Positions 42,734 to 53,847 of a DNA stretch of 64,000 nt are shown here, one piece after another. The DNA is taken from assembly GCA_017432005.1 (NCBI GenBank), contig JAFRKA010000006.1:1-64000 (forward strand), written 5' to 3'. The notes under the pieces are model-generated. The model saw only the letters and a program-made list of their open reading frames with translations, made no database searches and was not told where the DNA came from. How positions within the stretch are numbered: the stretch's first letter is position 1; each line of letters begins with the position of its first letter. The translations under genes and the position numbers were made by a program. This DNA comes from Erysipelotrichaceae bacterium. Its GTDB lineage: Bacteria; Bacillota_I; Bacilli_A; Erysipelotrichales; Erysipelotrichaceae.

Positions 42734-43389
42734 TCGATAAGTCTATAGGTGATGATACCTGTAAGAGACAAGATCGCGGTGATGGCGATGAAGATGAGCA
42801 CTTTATCGTATCTTTGTAATGAGAAGGAATCACCGGTCAGAGTTGAAGTTATGATGCTGGGAAGACGTCCCAGGGTAATGATTGGGATCAGGATCATCTG
42901 ATCGATATCGGTCAGACCGCCAAAGAAACAAAGCAGGTCTTTTGGTGTTCCGGGCATGATGAAGATCAGAGCATAGAGGATGATGCGGTTTTTGGAAGAC
43001 TTGAGGAAACTCAGCGAGTCGATCTTTTCTTTGGAAAAGAAGACCTCAACTATTTTCCGGCCGAATCTTCTTACGATCAGCAAAACAATGATCGAAGCTA
43101 TCGATTCAGCCAGGATGCACAGCAGTGTTCCGTTAAAAGGTCCGAACGCATATCCGGCGATCATCTCCATCGGTTCTCCGGGAATGATCGGGATCAGGAT
43201 CTGCAGACAGGTGATGAAGATATAGGCCAATGGTGCAAAGGCCTTAAAGGAAGAGATCCACAGGCGGAACTGTTCAGGCTGTCTGATGAAACTGAGCAGA
43301 TAGAAACCGACATAAAAGGAAAATGCTGCCATCAGGATCAGGGCTGCAGCAGTGATGATCTTTATCGACAAAGAAGAATCTTTATTCAT
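42715..43389 (-). CDS. TVP38/TMEM64 (VTT/DedA-like) membrane protein
   Basis: A 224-residue membrane protein with five to six spans. The VTT signature is present: the re-entrant loop IIPGEPMEMIAGYAFGPFNG and the second FIMPGTPKDLLCFFGGLTDI followed by GRLPSIITSTLTG. DedA-superfamily proteins move lipids across membranes or support envelope potential; the specific substrate is unknown. It shares eight bases with the upstream GNAT gene on the same strand. Confidence 0.85.
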   Translation of the reverse strand: MNKDSSLSIKIITAAALILMAAFSFYVGFYLLSFIRQPEQFRLWISSFKAFAPLAYIFITCLQILIPIIPGEPMEMIAGYAFGPFNGTLLCILAESIASIIVLLIVRRFGRKIVEVFFSKEKIDSLSFLKSSKNRIILYALIFIMPGTPKDLLCFFGGLTDIDQMILIPIITLGRLPSIITSTLTGDSFSLQRYDKVLIFIAITAILSLTGIITYRLIEKKNRS

Positions 43390-43876
43390 CTTTCAAAGTA
43401 TATTCCATGACATAGTCATCCATGACATATCCCTGTCCGATATCGTTGACGACGGCGTCGATGACCTTGAAACCGAGATGATCATAGATATTGAAAGAAG
43501 GGGTATTGCCTTTGTTGACGGTCAGATAGATGCTTCTCAGACCGTTTTTTCTTGCATAGTTGACGCAGTCATCGAACAAGAGTTTTCCGATGCCTTCACC
43601 CCGGCGGTCTTTGCGGACATAGAGTTTTGACAGGAAGACTCTTTCTGCTTCTCTGATATATTCGGTGAAAGCAATGATCTCATCATCTTCACACACCGTC
43701 CTGAAGATCGCACCGTCAGCAATCAGCTTTCTGATGGCTTCTTCAGAAAGAAAGAGTTCAGCCATATAGATGGCCTGTCTGTTGCCGATGAGATCATTGT
43801 AGTAATCGATGAAGACATCACTGGCGAAAGCCGAGATCTTTGCGATGTCGTTATCAGTGACTGTACGTATCTCCAT
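43382..43876 (-). CDS. GNAT-family N-acetyltransferase
   Basis: A 164-residue acetyltransferase. The acetyl-CoA motif is RKDRRGEGIGKLLFDDCVNY, followed by LTVNKGNTPSFNIYDHLGFK, the C-terminal GNAT signature. The substrate is unknown. TAAAAT, with an extended TG, ends six bases before the ATG and there is no Shine-Dalgarno, a leaderless pattern. It is divergent from ychF with 49 bases between. Confidence 0.88.
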   Translation of the reverse strand: MEIRTVTDNDIAKISAFASDVFIDYYNDLIGNRQAIYMAELFLSEEAIRKLIADGAIFRTVCEDDEIIAFTEYIREAERVFLSKLYVRKDRRGEGIGKLLFDDCVNYARKNGLRSIYLTVNKGNTPSFNIYDHLGFKVIDAVVNDIGQGYVMDDYVMEYTLKDE

Positions 43877-43925
43877 AGCTACATTTTAGCATCCATTAGT
43901 GTTAAACTATCAATGAGGTGAGAAC

Positions 43926-45029
43926 ATGAGTTTAACTGCCGGGATCGTTGGTTTACCCAACGTCGGAAAATCAACATTATTCAACGCTATAACCAATTCA
44001 AGAGTCGAAGCGGCCAACTATCCGTTTGCAACGATCGAACCGAATGTCGGTGTCGTCGAAGTCAAAGATGAAAGGCTGATCAATCTCAGCAGGATCTTTG
44101 AACCGGAGAGGACGATCTTCACGACTTTTGAATTTACCGATATCGCCGGACTGGTGAAGGGTGCTTCGACCGGTGAAGGTCTGGGAAACAAGTTCCTGGC
44201 CAATATCAGGGAAGTGGATGCGATCTGTCATGTCGTGCGCTGTTTTGAAGACAGCAATATCACTCATGTCTATGACCGCATCGATCCGGTCGATGATATC
44301 GAGATCATCAATTATGAACTGCAGATGGCGGATATCGCCAGCTGTGAAAACAGGATCGCCAAGGTCGAGAAGAAAGCACTCAATTCCAAGGACAAGGATG
44401 CTGTCTTTGAGTATAATCTGCTGAAGAAGGTCAAGGATGCGCTGGATCGCAATCAGAACGTCCGTTCATTGGAATTCTCCAAAGAAGAGGCTGAATATCT
44501 GAAACAGTTCAATTTCCTTACTGCCAAGCCGGTGATCTATGTCTGCAATATCAAGGAAGACGAGATCAATGATCCGGAAGCCAACAAGTATTACATGGCT
44601 GTCGTGGATTATGCCCAGAAAGAAGGCTCACAGGTCGTTCCGATCTCGGCCAAGATCGAGGAAGAGCTTTCTGATCTGTCCAAGGAAGAAAAGGAAGAAT
44701 TCCTGAAGGAACTGGATATCGAAAGAAGCGGTCTCGATGAACTGATCGTCAAGGCTTACCGAACTCTGGGTCTGGAAACATTCTTTACTGTCGGAAAAGA
44801 CGAATGCCGCGGCTGGACCTTCAAATCAGGATATACTGCACCGCAGTGTGCCGGTATCATCCATACCGATTTCGAGAAAGGTTTCATCAAGGCTGAAGTC
44901 TATACCTATGACGACATCATGACCTATGGCAGCGAAGCCAAACTCAAGGAAGCCGGAAAACTGCGCCTGGAGGGCAAGGAATATCATCCTAAAGACGGTG
45001 ATATCATGTTTTTCCGTTTCAATAACTGA
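43926..45029 (+). CDS. ychF: Ribosome-binding ATPase YchF
   Basis: A 367-residue Obg-family P-loop protein (OLA1/YchF) that prefers ATP. G1 is GIVGLPNVGKSTLFNAIT, G3 is FTDIAGLV, and the C-terminal TGS-like domain has FFTVGKDECRGWTFKSG. GAGGTGAG precedes the ATG. YchF associates with ribosomes and stress responses. It is followed at three bases by tilS. Confidence 0.96.
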   Translation: MSLTAGIVGLPNVGKSTLFNAITNSRVEAANYPFATIEPNVGVVEVKDERLINLSRIFEPERTIFTTFEFTDIAGLVKGASTGEGLGNKFLANIREVDAICHVVRCFEDSNITHVYDRIDPVDDIEIINYELQMADIASCENRIAKVEKKALNSKDKDAVFEYNLLKKVKDALDRNQNVRSLEFSKEEAEYLKQFNFLTAKPVIYVCNIKEDEINDPEANKYYMAVVDYAQKEGSQVVPISAKIEEELSDLSKEEKEEFLKELDIERSGLDELIVKAYRTLGLETFFTVGKDECRGWTFKSGYTAPQCAGIIHTDFEKGFIKAEVYTYDDIMTYGSEAKLKEAGKLRLEGKEYHPKDGDIMFFRFNN

Positions 45030-45032
45030 TCG

Positions 45033-46241
45033 ATGAAAAAACTGGAAGCGACAGAGAAAGACAAGCGATATCTGATCGCAGTATCGGGAGGGCCAGATTC
45101 AATGGCTCTTTTAGATATGGCAAAACGATCAGGTCTCTATATCGAAGCAGCTCACATCAATTACCACAAAAGAGCTACAGCAAAAAGGGACGAGAAGATC
45201 GTCAGAGACTATTGCCGTCAAAACGGGATCGTTTTTCATAAACGGGATTTCGATCCTGATACCTGCAAAGGCAACTTTCAGGCTGCCGCCCGCGATTTCC
45301 GTTATGATCAGTTTCTGAAGATCTGCAGGAAAAACAGACTGGAAGCCGTTCTGGTAGCTCACCAGCTGGATGATCTCGTGGAGACATATATCATGCAGAA
45401 GGAGAAAAAGCTCGGCGTAGCCTGTTACGGACTGGCTCAGACCAACATGATTAACGGTGTGAAAGTCATCCGACCTTTACTTAAATACAGTAAAGATGAA
45501 CTGGAAGGATATTGTCAGAAAAAAGGGATCGAATACGGGATCGATGAATCCAATCTCACTGATGACTATACCCGCAACAGGATAAGACATGAACGCGTCT
45601 CAAAGTTGAGCGCTGACGAAAAGAAAAAGATCTATCGCGAGACCGTCAAACTGAATAAAGAGAACGAGAGGCGTTTCACAAGTGCTTATAAAAAACTCTA
45701 CGGCAAAAGAATGAAAGCTTCGGCTTTCTTCAAAGTGAAGTATCTCGATTATTTCCTCCGGCATTATTTCCGATCACGCTCTGAGGCAAATATCGCCGAG
45801 ATGATCAGACAGCTAAAAGAAGCAGATCACGTCGTCCTAAAAGCTGATGAGATCACGATCGTCAAGGAATACGGGATGATCGAAGTCTTCAGAAACGAAG
45901 ACGATTATCTCTATACATTCAGGGATCTGAAAGCACTGCGAAGCCGAACATATCCGCATTTCCGGATCAGCAGAAAAGGAAAGGGTACAGATGCTGTCAC
46001 TTTCAGAAAAGACGATTTTCCGGTGGTCATCAGGAATGCGAAAAAGAGTGATGAGATCGTCTTACGTTTCGGAACCAAGAAGCTCAACCGCTTCTTCATC
46101 GACCGCAAGATCCCGTATGCGGATAGACTCATTTATCCTGTTTTAGTGAACAGAAAAGGACAGATCATTCTGGTCCCTGAACTGGGTTGTGATCTTATGC
46201 ATTATTCTCAAAAACCCGATATCTTTGTGATAAAATTATAG
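45033..46241 (+). CDS. tilS: tRNA(Ile)-lysidine synthase
   Basis: A 402-residue N-type ATP-pyrophosphatase that modifies C34 of the CAU tRNA-Ile to lysidine. The PP-loop is AVSGGPDSMALLDMA; AHQLDDLVETYIM and IDESNLTDDYTRNRIRHE are the later family motifs. A C-terminal TilS domain (about 320-400) is present. No Shine-Dalgarno is seen; translation probably couples to ychF. tilS-hpt-ftsH is a conserved order. Confidence 0.94.
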   Translation: MKKLEATEKDKRYLIAVSGGPDSMALLDMAKRSGLYIEAAHINYHKRATAKRDEKIVRDYCRQNGIVFHKRDFDPDTCKGNFQAAARDFRYDQFLKICRKNRLEAVLVAHQLDDLVETYIMQKEKKLGVACYGLAQTNMINGVKVIRPLLKYSKDELEGYCQKKGIEYGIDESNLTDDYTRNRIRHERVSKLSADEKKKIYRETVKLNKENERRFTSAYKKLYGKRMKASAFFKVKYLDYFLRHYFRSRSEANIAEMIRQLKEADHVVLKADEITIVKEYGMIEVFRNEDDYLYTFRDLKALRSRTYPHFRISRKGKGTDAVTFRKDDFPVVIRNAKKSDEIVLRFGTKKLNRFFIDRKIPYADRLIYPVLVNRKGQIILVPELGCDLMHYSQKPDIFVIKL

Positions 46242-46263
46242 AGATATACAAAGGAGAAAAGAG

Positions 46264-46800
46264 ATGCTGATGGATGATGTGAAGAAGATACTGATCTCCC
46301 AGGAAGAGATAGATGCCAGATGCAAGGAACTGGGAAAACAGATCTCCGAAGATTACAGCGATACTGTACCGGTAGTCATCGGCCTTTTGAAAGGTTCTGT
46401 ACCTTTTATGGCTGAGCTGATCAAGAATATCACGATCGACTGTGAACTGGAATTCATGGCTGTCTCCAGCTATTCCGGAACGGAATCCATGGGCGATGTG
46501 AAGATCGTCAAGGATCTTGACCGTTCGATCATCGATTGCGATGTACTGATCGTGGAAGACATCGTCGATACCGGTAATACGCTTCTGAAAGTCAAAGATC
46601 TTCTTTATTCCAAGGGAGCAAGATCCGTCAGAGTCGTCTCTTTACTCGATAAACCGTCGCGCCGGCTGGTGGATATCGAAGCTGAATATATCGGCTTCAC
46701 GATCCCCAATGAATTCGTCATCGGTTTCGGTCTGGATTTCAACCAGAAATACCGCAACCTGCCGTTCGTTGGCGTACTGAAAGAGGAGTGTTACAGATAA
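46264..46800 (+). CDS. hpt: Hypoxanthine phosphoribosyltransferase
   Basis: A 178-residue purine salvage enzyme making IMP or GMP from base and PRPP. The PRPP-binding motif is VLIVEDIVDTGNTL, and VIGLLKGSVPFMAEL and the C-terminal FVIGFGLDFNQKYRNLPFVG are conserved. AAAGGAGAAAAG precedes the ATG. It lies between tilS and ftsH as in Bacillus. Confidence 0.96.
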   Translation: MLMDDVKKILISQEEIDARCKELGKQISEDYSDTVPVVIGLLKGSVPFMAELIKNITIDCELEFMAVSSYSGTESMGDVKIVKDLDRSIIDCDVLIVEDIVDTGNTLLKVKDLLYSKGARSVRVVSLLDKPSRRLVDIEAEYIGFTIPNEFVIGFGLDFNQKYRNLPFVGVLKEECYR

Positions 46801-46803
46801 AAC

Positions 46804-48726
46804 ATGAATAAAAACGACAATAAAAGACCGCTGATAAATCTTTTGCCATATCTGTGTGTTTCGATCTTCTTGCTGGTCATGGCTTTCCAGACTCCGTCCA
46901 GGAGCGCCAGTACAGCTTTGAACTACAATCAGTTCAGCAAGCTGCTCAGTTCCGGCAAGATCGAACAGGCCAAGGTATCGGTCGACTATAATACGATGAC
47001 TGTCACCGGTGTCTATGAAGACAAAGGTACACAGCGTCAGTTCAGTGTCATCATTCCGAATACGGAAAAAGCATCAGATGAACTGATCAGTGAACTCAAG
47101 AAAGTCGATAATGTGACTTTTGTCGATGCGAATGCGTCCAACTATCTGGTCGAGCTCGCATCTTCGATCATCCCGCTGGTCCTGTTTGTGATCGCCGGCC
47201 TGTACATCATGAACCGTATGGGTGCCATGAATGCGAACAAGCAGGCTTTCGATTTCTCCAAATCCCGTGCACATCTCGAGGACAACATCAAAGTCCGTTT
47301 TGCGGATGTGGCAGGATGTGATGAAGAAAAGGAAGAGATGCAGGAGATCATCGAATATCTAAAGAACCCGAAGCGCTTCGCCAGAATGGGTGCCAGAATC
47401 CCTAAGGGCATCATCATGGTCGGTCCTCCGGGAACCGGTAAGACATTGCTTGCCAAGGCTGTTGCCGGCGAAGCAAATGTTCCGTTCTATTCCATCTCCG
47501 GTTCCGATTTCGTCGAAATGTTCGTCGGTGTCGGTGCCAGCCGTGTCAGAGATATGTTTGCCAAAGCCAAGAAGACTGCTCCGTGCATGATCTTCATCGA
47601 TGAGATCGATGCAGTCGGCAGACAGCGTGGAGCCGGTCTGGGCGGTGGTCACGATGAAAGAGAACAGACGCTCAACCAGCTGCTGGTCGAACTTGACGGT
47701 ATGGCTGACAACTCCGGTGTCATCGTCATTGCGGCGACCAACAGACCTGATGTTCTGGACCCCGCACTGTTAAGACCGGGCCGCTTCGACCGTCAGATCA
47801 CGGTATCTTTACCTGATCTCAAAGGCCGTGAAGCCATTCTGCGAGTCCATGCGCGCAACAAGAAACTCTCTCCGGATGTCAATCTGGAATATCTGGCCAG
47901 ACGTACACCTGGTTTCTCCGGTGCTGATCTGGAGAACGTGCTGAATGAAGCAGCGATCCTGGCTGTCAGAGAAAACAGGGATGACATCGGTATCAAACAG
48001 ATCGATGAGGCCATCGACCGTGTCATGATGGGTCCGGCCAAGAAGTCCAGGACCTATGACGAATACACCAAGAAGCTCGTCGCTTACCATGAAGCCGGTC
48101 ACGCGATCGTCGGACTGAATCTTCCGGATGGTGCCATCGTTCAGAAAGTAACGATCATCCCGCGCGGCAGTGCGGGTGGATATAACCTGATCACTCCGCG
48201 TAAGGAGAAGATCCTCAATTCCAGAAGAGAGCTTCTGGATACGATCACAAGCTATATGGGTGGTCGGGCAGCTGAAGAACTGTTCTTCGACGATATCACG
48301 ACCGGTGCATCCAGCGATATCCAGCAGGCGACCAGGATCGCCAAGGATATGGTAACGACCTACGGTATGTCCGACCTCGGTCCGATCCAGTATAATTCCG
48401 GCAATGATTCCGTATTCTTAGGACGTGACTACAATTCACCGTCCAATGCTTCCTCACAGGTCGCTTATGAGATCGATACGGAAGTCAGAAAGATCATCGA
48501 ATCATGCCACAAGAATGCCAAGAACATCATCAGCCGCAATCGTGAAGATCTGATCAAGATCGCCGAGAACCTGATGGAGAAAGAGACGCTTACGGCAGAG
48601 GAGATCGAAGATCTTCTGGGCTATGACAAGAAGAAACTTGAACAGGCCAAGGAAGCCCGCAAGTCGGTAACAAAGAAAGCAGCATCAAAGACTGCCAAGA
48701 AAGAGATTAAGAAATCGGCTGAATAA
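46804..48726 (+). CDS. ftsH: ATP-dependent membrane zinc protease FtsH
   Basis: A 640-residue AAA+ protease. Two spans (about 13-32 and 117-137) flank a small extracytoplasmic domain. The AAA module has Walker [14 protein letters not shown] at about 203, Walker [12 protein letters not shown] and the SRH around [18 protein letters not shown]. The zinc site is HEAGHAIVG at about 428. The C-terminus is Lys/Ala-rich. It removes damaged membrane and regulatory proteins. The TAA lies in the loop of its terminator. Confidence 0.97.
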   Translation: MNKNDNKRPLINLLPYLCVSIFLLVMAFQTPSRSASTALNYNQFSKLLSSGKIEQAKVSVDYNTMTVTGVYEDKGTQRQFSVIIPNTEKASDELISELKKVDNVTFVDANASNYLVELASSIIPLVLFVIAGLYIMNRMGAMNANKQAFDFSKSRAHLEDNIKVRFADVAGCDEEKEEMQEIIEYLKNPKRFARMGARIPKGIIMVGPPGTGKTLLAKAVAGEANVPFYSISGSDFVEMFVGVGASRVRDMFAKAKKTAPCMIFIDEIDAVGRQRGAGLGGGHDEREQTLNQLLVELDGMADNSGVIVIAATNRPDVLDPALLRPGRFDRQITVSLPDLKGREAILRVHARNKKLSPDVNLEYLARRTPGFSGADLENVLNEAAILAVRENRDDIGIKQIDEAIDRVMMGPAKKSRTYDEYTKKLVAYHEAGHAIVGLNLPDGAIVQKVTIIPRGSAGGYNLITPRKEKILNSRRELLDTITSYMGGRAAEELFFDDITTGASSDIQQATRIAKDMVTTYGMSDLGPIQYNSGNDSVFLGRDYNSPSNASSQVAYEIDTEVRKIIESCHKNAKNIISRNREDLIKIAENLMEKETLTAEEIEDLLGYDKKKLEQAKEARKSVTKKAASKTAKKEIKKSAE

Positions 48727-48737
48727 GCCGTTTTCTT
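48716..48737 (+). terminator. Terminator of ftsH
   Basis: CGGCT, loop GAATA (containing part of the stop), AGCCG, then TTTTCTT. The stem is only five base pairs. Confidence 0.55.
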
Positions 48738-48753
48738 CGTTTACAGTATCTGT

Positions 48754-49626
48754 ATGAAAAATAATGTTCTGATCGCAACAGCGCTGCATGAACATGCGCG
48801 CATCTATATCTTCAATTCCACAGAGATGGTGGAGAAAGCCCGGACGCTGCACGGTCTGTGGCCGACTTCCTGTGCTGCTTTAGGCCGCACTCTTTCTGTT
48901 ACTGCGCTGATGGGCCTGATGCAGAAAGACGAGAACGAGACCGTCACCGTGACGATCAACGGCGGCGGTCCGATCGGAACGATCCTGTGTGTTGGAAGAT
49001 CAAATGGTGAAGTTAAAGGCTTCTGCGGTGATCCTTTCATCTATGAGACTTATGAGAATACTCACAAACTTGCGGTAGGCAAGGCTGTCGGGACCGGCGG
49101 TTATCTCAAGGTCACCAAGAATCTGAAACTGAAACAGAATTACACATCACAGGTCGATCTGCAGTCAGGAGAGATCGGTGATGATTTTGCCTATTATTTC
49201 TCAGTCTCGGAACAGATCCCGAGTATCGTTTCGGTCGGTGTGCTCGTCGATACGGACAGCAGCGTCAAGGCGGCCGGAGCGATGATCATCGAACTGCTGC
49301 CCAATCACGAAGAAGCAGACGTCACTTATCTCGAGAATCTCAAGCTGAAACCGATCTCATCAGTCTTCAGTGAGGATCCGGATATCTACCGCTATCTGAA
49401 TGAACTTTTTTCTGATGCACAGATACTTGAAGAAAGATATGTACATTACCACTGTGACTGTTCCAGGGAAAGATTCATGCGCAATCTGCTTACATTACCT
49501 GGATCAGATCTTAAAGATCTGGCTGAAGAAGGAAAAGTCGAGATCAAGTGTGAATTCTGTGATAAAGCTTATAACTTCGATGAGAATGATCTTAGGACGA
49601 TCATGAGCTATGCGAATAAGAGATAA
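48754..49626 (+). CDS. hslO: Redox-regulated chaperone Hsp33
   Basis: A 290-residue cytosolic holdase activated by oxidation. The C-terminal redox switch keeps all four zinc cysteines (CDC and CEFC). The N-terminal domain has [14 protein letters not shown] and NGGGPIG. No Shine-Dalgarno is present; TACAGT ends six bases before the ATG. The end overlaps dusB by 17 bases, as in the conserved ftsH-hslO-dusB order. Confidence 0.95.
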   Translation: MKNNVLIATALHEHARIYIFNSTEMVEKARTLHGLWPTSCAALGRTLSVTALMGLMQKDENETVTVTINGGGPIGTILCVGRSNGEVKGFCGDPFIYETYENTHKLAVGKAVGTGGYLKVTKNLKLKQNYTSQVDLQSGEIGDDFAYYFSVSEQIPSIVSVGVLVDTDSSVKAAGAMIIELLPNHEEADVTYLENLKLKPISSVFSEDPDIYRYLNELFSDAQILEERYVHYHCDCSRERFMRNLLTLPGSDLKDLAEEGKVEIKCEFCDKAYNFDENDLRTIMSYANKR

Positions 49627-50587
49627 AGAGATCAGTTCGGATATCATCGTCGCTCCGATGGCCGGTATCAGTAACGATGCCTTTAGACAGCTCTGTCTTG
49701 AATTCAATGCGGGGCTTGTCTATACGGAGATGGTATCCGATAAAGCCATATACTATCACAATGAACGGACCATGGAGATGCTGAAGATCGGTGAAGATGT
49801 CCATCCGGTCTCGCTGCAGCTTTTTGGTTGTGATCTCGTGACGATGATCTATGCCGCCAAAGTGCTGGATGAAAAGACTGACTGTGATTTCATCGACATC
49901 AATATGGGCTGTCCGGTAAACAAGGTCGTCAAGACCGGCTCCGGCAGTGCGATGATGAAGAATGAGAATGAAACTGTCCATATCATTTCCGGAATAGTTG
50001 AAGCCGTAAAGAAACCGGTGACAGTCAAGATGCGTCTGGGCTGGGATAGGGAGAATATGAATTACCTTTCACTGGCAAGAAAGCTGGAGAAAGCCGGTGT
50101 GAGTGCCATCGCCCTGCATGCCAGGACCAGGTCACAGATGTATGAAGGCAAGGCTGACTGGTCGCATATTAAAAAACTTAAGGAAGCTTTGTCTATACCC
50201 GTTTTTGGCAATGGCGATGTAAAGACTCTGGAAGACTACATCCGCATGAAGGAAGAGACCGGCTGCGACGGTGTGATGATCGGCAGAGGCCTCGTAGGCA
50301 ATCCTTTCCTGATCAAGGAGATCGATAACTACAACAAAGGCGAGGAAAAGACCAGGGTGAGTGTGGAAGACCGTTTCACTTACTGTCTGAAGCATTGCCA
50401 GAAGCTGATCGATCTCAAGGGAGAGAAACTGGCAATGTCAGAAATGAGGGGTATCGCTCCGCATTATCTCAGCGGTCTCTATGATGCCACGACCTACAAG
50501 GAAAAGATGAATCACATGAAGAGCTATGCTGAACTCAATAATATCCTTGATGAATATCTGCTGAAACTGAAAGAAATGGGAAAATAA
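49610..50587 (+). CDS. dusB: tRNA-dihydrouridine synthase
   Basis: A 325-residue FMN enzyme reducing uridines in the tRNA D-loop. It has [15 protein letters not shown], the [20 protein letters not shown] segment with the catalytic Cys, the [15 protein letters not shown] loop and GNGDV plus [10 protein letters not shown] for FMN. The start lies within hslO. DusB type is suggested by gene order. Confidence 0.94.
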   Translation: MRIRDKEISSDIIVAPMAGISNDAFRQLCLEFNAGLVYTEMVSDKAIYYHNERTMEMLKIGEDVHPVSLQLFGCDLVTMIYAAKVLDEKTDCDFIDINMGCPVNKVVKTGSGSAMMKNENETVHIISGIVEAVKKPVTVKMRLGWDRENMNYLSLARKLEKAGVSAIALHARTRSQMYEGKADWSHIKKLKEALSIPVFGNGDVKTLEDYIRMKEETGCDGVMIGRGLVGNPFLIKEIDNYNKGEEKTRVSVEDRFTYCLKHCQKLIDLKGEKLAMSEMRGIAPHYLSGLYDATTYKEKMNHMKSYAELNNILDEYLLKLKEMGK

Positions 50588-50610
50588 ACAGCCTGCGTAA
50601 TGCAGGCTGT
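50588..50610. terminator. Convergent terminator between dusB and ung
   Basis: ACAGCCTGC, loop GTAAT, GCAGGCTGT. The T-rich tail (TTATTTT) lies on the minus strand, so it mainly terminates ung. Confidence 0.8.
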
Positions 50611-50612
50611 CA

Positions 50613-51281
50613 TCATCTTATCTGCCAGTCGATCGGTGTCATCCCGTTTTTGACCAGGAAGTCATTGGTCCTGGAGAAAGGACGGGAACCGAAGAAACCG
50701 TTATAGGCACTCAAAGGAGAAGGGTGGACGGATTCAATGATCAGATGCCGGGGGTTGTCTATGAACTGCTTCTTGCTGCGGGCATTGGCGCCCCAGAGGA
50801 TGAAGACGACCGGTTCCTCCTTGTCATTAAGTTTTTTAATAATGGTATCGGTCAGCTGTTCCCAGCCTTTGCTGCGATGGGAATTGGCTCTATGAGCCTG
50901 GACAGTCAGTACGCTGTTGAGCAGCAGTACGCCCTGTCTGGCCCAGGAGACCAGAAAACCGTGGTTCGGGATATTGCAGCCCAGATCATCATGAAGTTCC
51001 TGATAGATGTTGACCAGTGATGGCGGAATATCCACACCTTTATTGACAGAGAAAGCCAGACCGTGAGCCTGATTGGGTTCATGATAGGGATCCTGACCGA
51101 GTATCACGACTTTTGTATCGCCATAACTCGTCAGTCTTAAAGCTGTATAGATGTATTTTGGCAGGGGATAGATGACCTTGGTCTTATACTCCTCATCAAG
51201 AAAAGAACGCAACTGCTGATAGTATTGCGCATCAAATTCGCTTCCGAGTACTTCATCCCAGTCATTGCCGATAATTTTCAT
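50613..51281 (-). CDS. ung: Uracil-DNA glycosylase
   Basis: A 222-residue family 1 UDG starting base-excision repair of uracil in DNA. Catalytic motif [18 protein letters not shown] and the Leu-loop [18 protein letters not shown] are intact. Without Shine-Dalgarno, TATAAT ends eight bases before the ATG on the minus strand. It is divergent from folC, with 24 bases between start codons. Confidence 0.96.
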   Translation of the reverse strand: MKIIGNDWDEVLGSEFDAQYYQQLRSFLDEEYKTKVIYPLPKYIYTALRLTSYGDTKVVILGQDPYHEPNQAHGLAFSVNKGVDIPPSLVNIYQELHDDLGCNIPNHGFLVSWARQGVLLLNSVLTVQAHRANSHRSKGWEQLTDTIIKKLNDKEEPVVFILWGANARSKKQFIDNPRHLIIESVHPSPLSAYNGFFGSRPFSRTNDFLVKNGMTPIDWQIR

Positions 51282-51305
51282 ACGTTTTTATTATAATATA
51301 TAGTG

Positions 51306-52508
51306 ATGTTTACCAGAACTGACGAGGCATTGAAATGGATCATGGAACGTCGCAATACGAGACGTACTTTTGACGATTTCAAAAAGATCTGTCAGTCATT
51401 AGGCGATCCCCAGAATGATTTCTATACGATCCATGTAGCCGGTACTGACGGAAAAGGGTCGACGGTGAGCTATCTCTGTGATCTGCTGATGTCACAGGGT
51501 TATAAAGTAGGTACTTTCACATCTCCTCATTATCTGACTCATCTCGACAGGATCAGAGTCGACCGCAGGAATATTGATGAGGAATCTTTTCTGAAGATCA
51601 TTAACCGCAATTACGATCTTTCAGTCGAAAACGATCTTTCGATGTTTGAGATCGATTTTCTGATCATGTGCGAGTATTTCAGACAGGAAAAGATAGATAT
51701 CGCTATCGTGGAAGTCGGTCTGGGCGGAAGACTTGATTATACCAATGTCATCGATAATACAAAGCTGTCGATCATAACGACGATCGGTTATGATCATATG
51801 GACAGACTGGGTGATACGCTTGAAGAGATCTGTGAAGAGAAGTGCGGGATCATCAAGAATGATTCAAAGGTACTGATCGGTCATCTCGATGAGAACTGCC
51901 GTCGGATCGTTAAGCAGCATGTCGATCAGAAACACTGTGAATTATATGAACTGAAAGAATACACCGATCTGGGTGAGAGACGTTTCCGTTTCCACGATCA
52001 TGAATATGAACTGTCTTCCTATGCTTCATATCAGTTGCATAACGCCTCTCTGGCGCTGTATGCACTGGAGATCATCGCTGAAGATGTTGGTATCAATATC
52101 GATCAGGAAGCAGCCTCTAAAGCACTGAGATCTTCAGTCTGGCATTGTCGCTTCGAGATCATCCATGAGGATCCGCGCGTCATCCTGGATGGGGCGCATA
52201 ATATCCATGGAATTCAAGCACTTTGTGAATCTTTCGATCGTCTGGAAGGCTCAAAAAGCATCATCTTTTCCGCTTTGAAGCGTAAAGAATACCGAAAGAT
52301 GATCGAAACACTGAAGGAACACTGTGACCGTCTGATCGTCACGAGTTTTGAAAATAAAGATGTGATCGATCTTAATGAATTAAATGACTTTGAGACAGAA
52401 CCTGATTACCAGAAAGCTTTTGAAAAGGTCTTCTGTGACTATGATAATATCCTGATCTGCGGCTCTCTGTATTTCATGAGCGATGTTGTACTAAACCTGA
52501 AATTTTAA
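51306..52508 (+). CDS. folC: Folylpolyglutamate synthase / dihydrofolate synthase
   Basis: A 400-residue Mur-ligase-like enzyme adding glutamates to folates. P-loop VAGTDGKGSTVSYLCDLL, the conserved TSPHYLTHLDRIR, and DGAHNIHG in the C-terminal domain are present. Starts at GTG 51303 or ATG 51306 are both possible; TATAAT ends at 51297 and no Shine-Dalgarno exists. Other folate genes lie at 53846-57575. Confidence 0.92.
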   Translation: MFTRTDEALKWIMERRNTRRTFDDFKKICQSLGDPQNDFYTIHVAGTDGKGSTVSYLCDLLMSQGYKVGTFTSPHYLTHLDRIRVDRRNIDEESFLKIINRNYDLSVENDLSMFEIDFLIMCEYFRQEKIDIAIVEVGLGGRLDYTNVIDNTKLSIITTIGYDHMDRLGDTLEEICEEKCGIIKNDSKVLIGHLDENCRRIVKQHVDQKHCELYELKEYTDLGERRFRFHDHEYELSSYASYQLHNASLALYALEIIAEDVGINIDQEAASKALRSSVWHCRFEIIHEDPRVILDGAHNIHGIQALCESFDRLEGSKSIIFSALKRKEYRKMIETLKEHCDRLIVTSFENKDVIDLNELNDFETEPDYQKAFEKVFCDYDNILICGSLYFMSDVVLNLKF

Positions 52509-52541
52509 TAAAATTAATTTGTAACCAAGGAGAGAAATAAT

Positions 52542-53321
52542 ATGATAGATTACACTGAAGGCAGTCAGAAACAGTACCATATCGGCACTGGTAAAGATGA
52601 TATCGGCCAGTATGTCATCCTGCCCGGAGATCCCGGCAGATGTGAGAAGATCGCCAAGTATTTTGACAATGCGGTCAAGACCGGACAGAACAGGGAATAT
52701 GTGACTTATACAGGCTATCTCAATGGAACGAAAGTATCTGTCTGTTCGACCGGTATCGGCGGTCCGAGCGCTTCGATCGCTCTGGAAGAGCTGGTCGCCA
52801 ACGGTGCTCATACTTTCATCAGGATCGGCACTTGCGGCGGTATGCAGCTGGATGTCAAATCAGGTGATGTTGCCGTATCAACCGCATCGATCCGTATGGA
52901 AGGTACGACCAAGGAATATGCACCGATCGAATTCCCGGCTGTCGCCAACCTGGAAGTCACCAATGCGCTGGTCGAAGCCTGCAAGAGACTGAATCAGTCC
53001 TACGTCGTCGGTGTTTCCCAGTCCAAGGACGCTTTCTATGGTCAGCATCGTCCGGAAACGCTGCCAAACGGTGACGAACTTTTAAGAAAATGGAAAGCCT
53101 GGCTGGCTCTCGACTGCAAGGTCTCTGAAATGGAATCAGCCGCTCTGTTCATTGTCGGTCAGTATCTCAGAGTCCGTGTCGGTTCCTGCTTCCTGGTCGT
53201 AGCCAATCAGGAAAGAGCGAAAGCCGGTCTCGACAATCCACAGGTCCATGACACTGATGGTGCTATCAAGGTGGCAGTCGAAGCATTAAAGATCCTCATC
53301 GATGCGGATAAAAAACAGTAA
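52542..53321 (+). CDS. udp: Uridine phosphorylase
   Basis: A 259-residue NP-I nucleoside phosphorylase splitting uridine with phosphate to uracil and ribose-1-phosphate. It has [40 protein letters not shown] and SEMESAALF for phosphate and ribose. CTGEE-like purine motifs are absent, which favours pyrimidine specificity. AAGGAGAG precedes the ATG. Confidence 0.88.
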   Translation: MIDYTEGSQKQYHIGTGKDDIGQYVILPGDPGRCEKIAKYFDNAVKTGQNREYVTYTGYLNGTKVSVCSTGIGGPSASIALEELVANGAHTFIRIGTCGGMQLDVKSGDVAVSTASIRMEGTTKEYAPIEFPAVANLEVTNALVEACKRLNQSYVVGVSQSKDAFYGQHRPETLPNGDELLRKWKAWLALDCKVSEMESAALFIVGQYLRVRVGSCFLVVANQERAKAGLDNPQVHDTDGAIKVAVEALKILIDADKKQ

Positions 53322-53799
53322 AATAATCATTCTTAATATCATCGGCCTGATCCTGTTTATACTGCCGGTATTCAAACTGGATCTGTATACCGAAAACTAT
53401 TCGACCCTTAGTCTAGGTACTAGGGGTTATTTATATCTGCTTTTTCTGGGTATTATCCTGGGTTCACTGATGGGATATGAAACATATAAACGGAATGCTG
53501 TGTGCGGTATCCTGATCTTTGTATCATTGATCCTTGGAACATTGATCCCGCATCAGGTTCCGTACGGATTAAGAGGCAATGTCCATCTTTTTCTGGCATA
53601 TCTGGGCGGTTTCATTCTGATCGTGATGACATATCTGAATCTGTTTCTTTCCAGGCATGATCATCTGAGACAGCTGTTTGTCCTGATGATCTGTGCTGCT
53701 GTACTGATATATCTTAAATACGGAATGGTAAATACGTTGAGCGAGATCATCATCATGATCTCATGCATGTATTGTGCACTTTATCTGTATCTTGAATAG
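53302..53799 (+). CDS. Hydrophobic membrane protein of unknown function
   Basis: A 165-residue protein with about five membrane spans (for example [17 protein letters not shown] and [18 protein letters not shown]). No family is recognised. The ATG lies 20 bases inside the end of the uridine phosphorylase gene, so it is probably cotranscribed and coupled. It ends just before a convergent terminator. Confidence 0.65.
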   Translation: MRIKNSKIIILNIIGLILFILPVFKLDLYTENYSTLSLGTRGYLYLLFLGIILGSLMGYETYKRNAVCGILIFVSLILGTLIPHQVPYGLRGNVHLFLAYLGGFILIVMTYLNLFLSRHDHLRQLFVLMICAAVLIYLKYGMVNTLSEIIIMISCMYCALYLYLE

Positions 53800-53818
53800 A
53801 TAGACTGAATCTGAAATA

Positions 53819-53847
53819 AGAGGAAGCGTTGTGCTTCCTCTGATTTT
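53819..53847. terminator. Convergent terminator before folD
   Basis: AGAGGAAGC, loop GTTGT, GCTTCCTCT, then GATTTTAA on the plus strand; it can serve both directions. Confidence 0.8.
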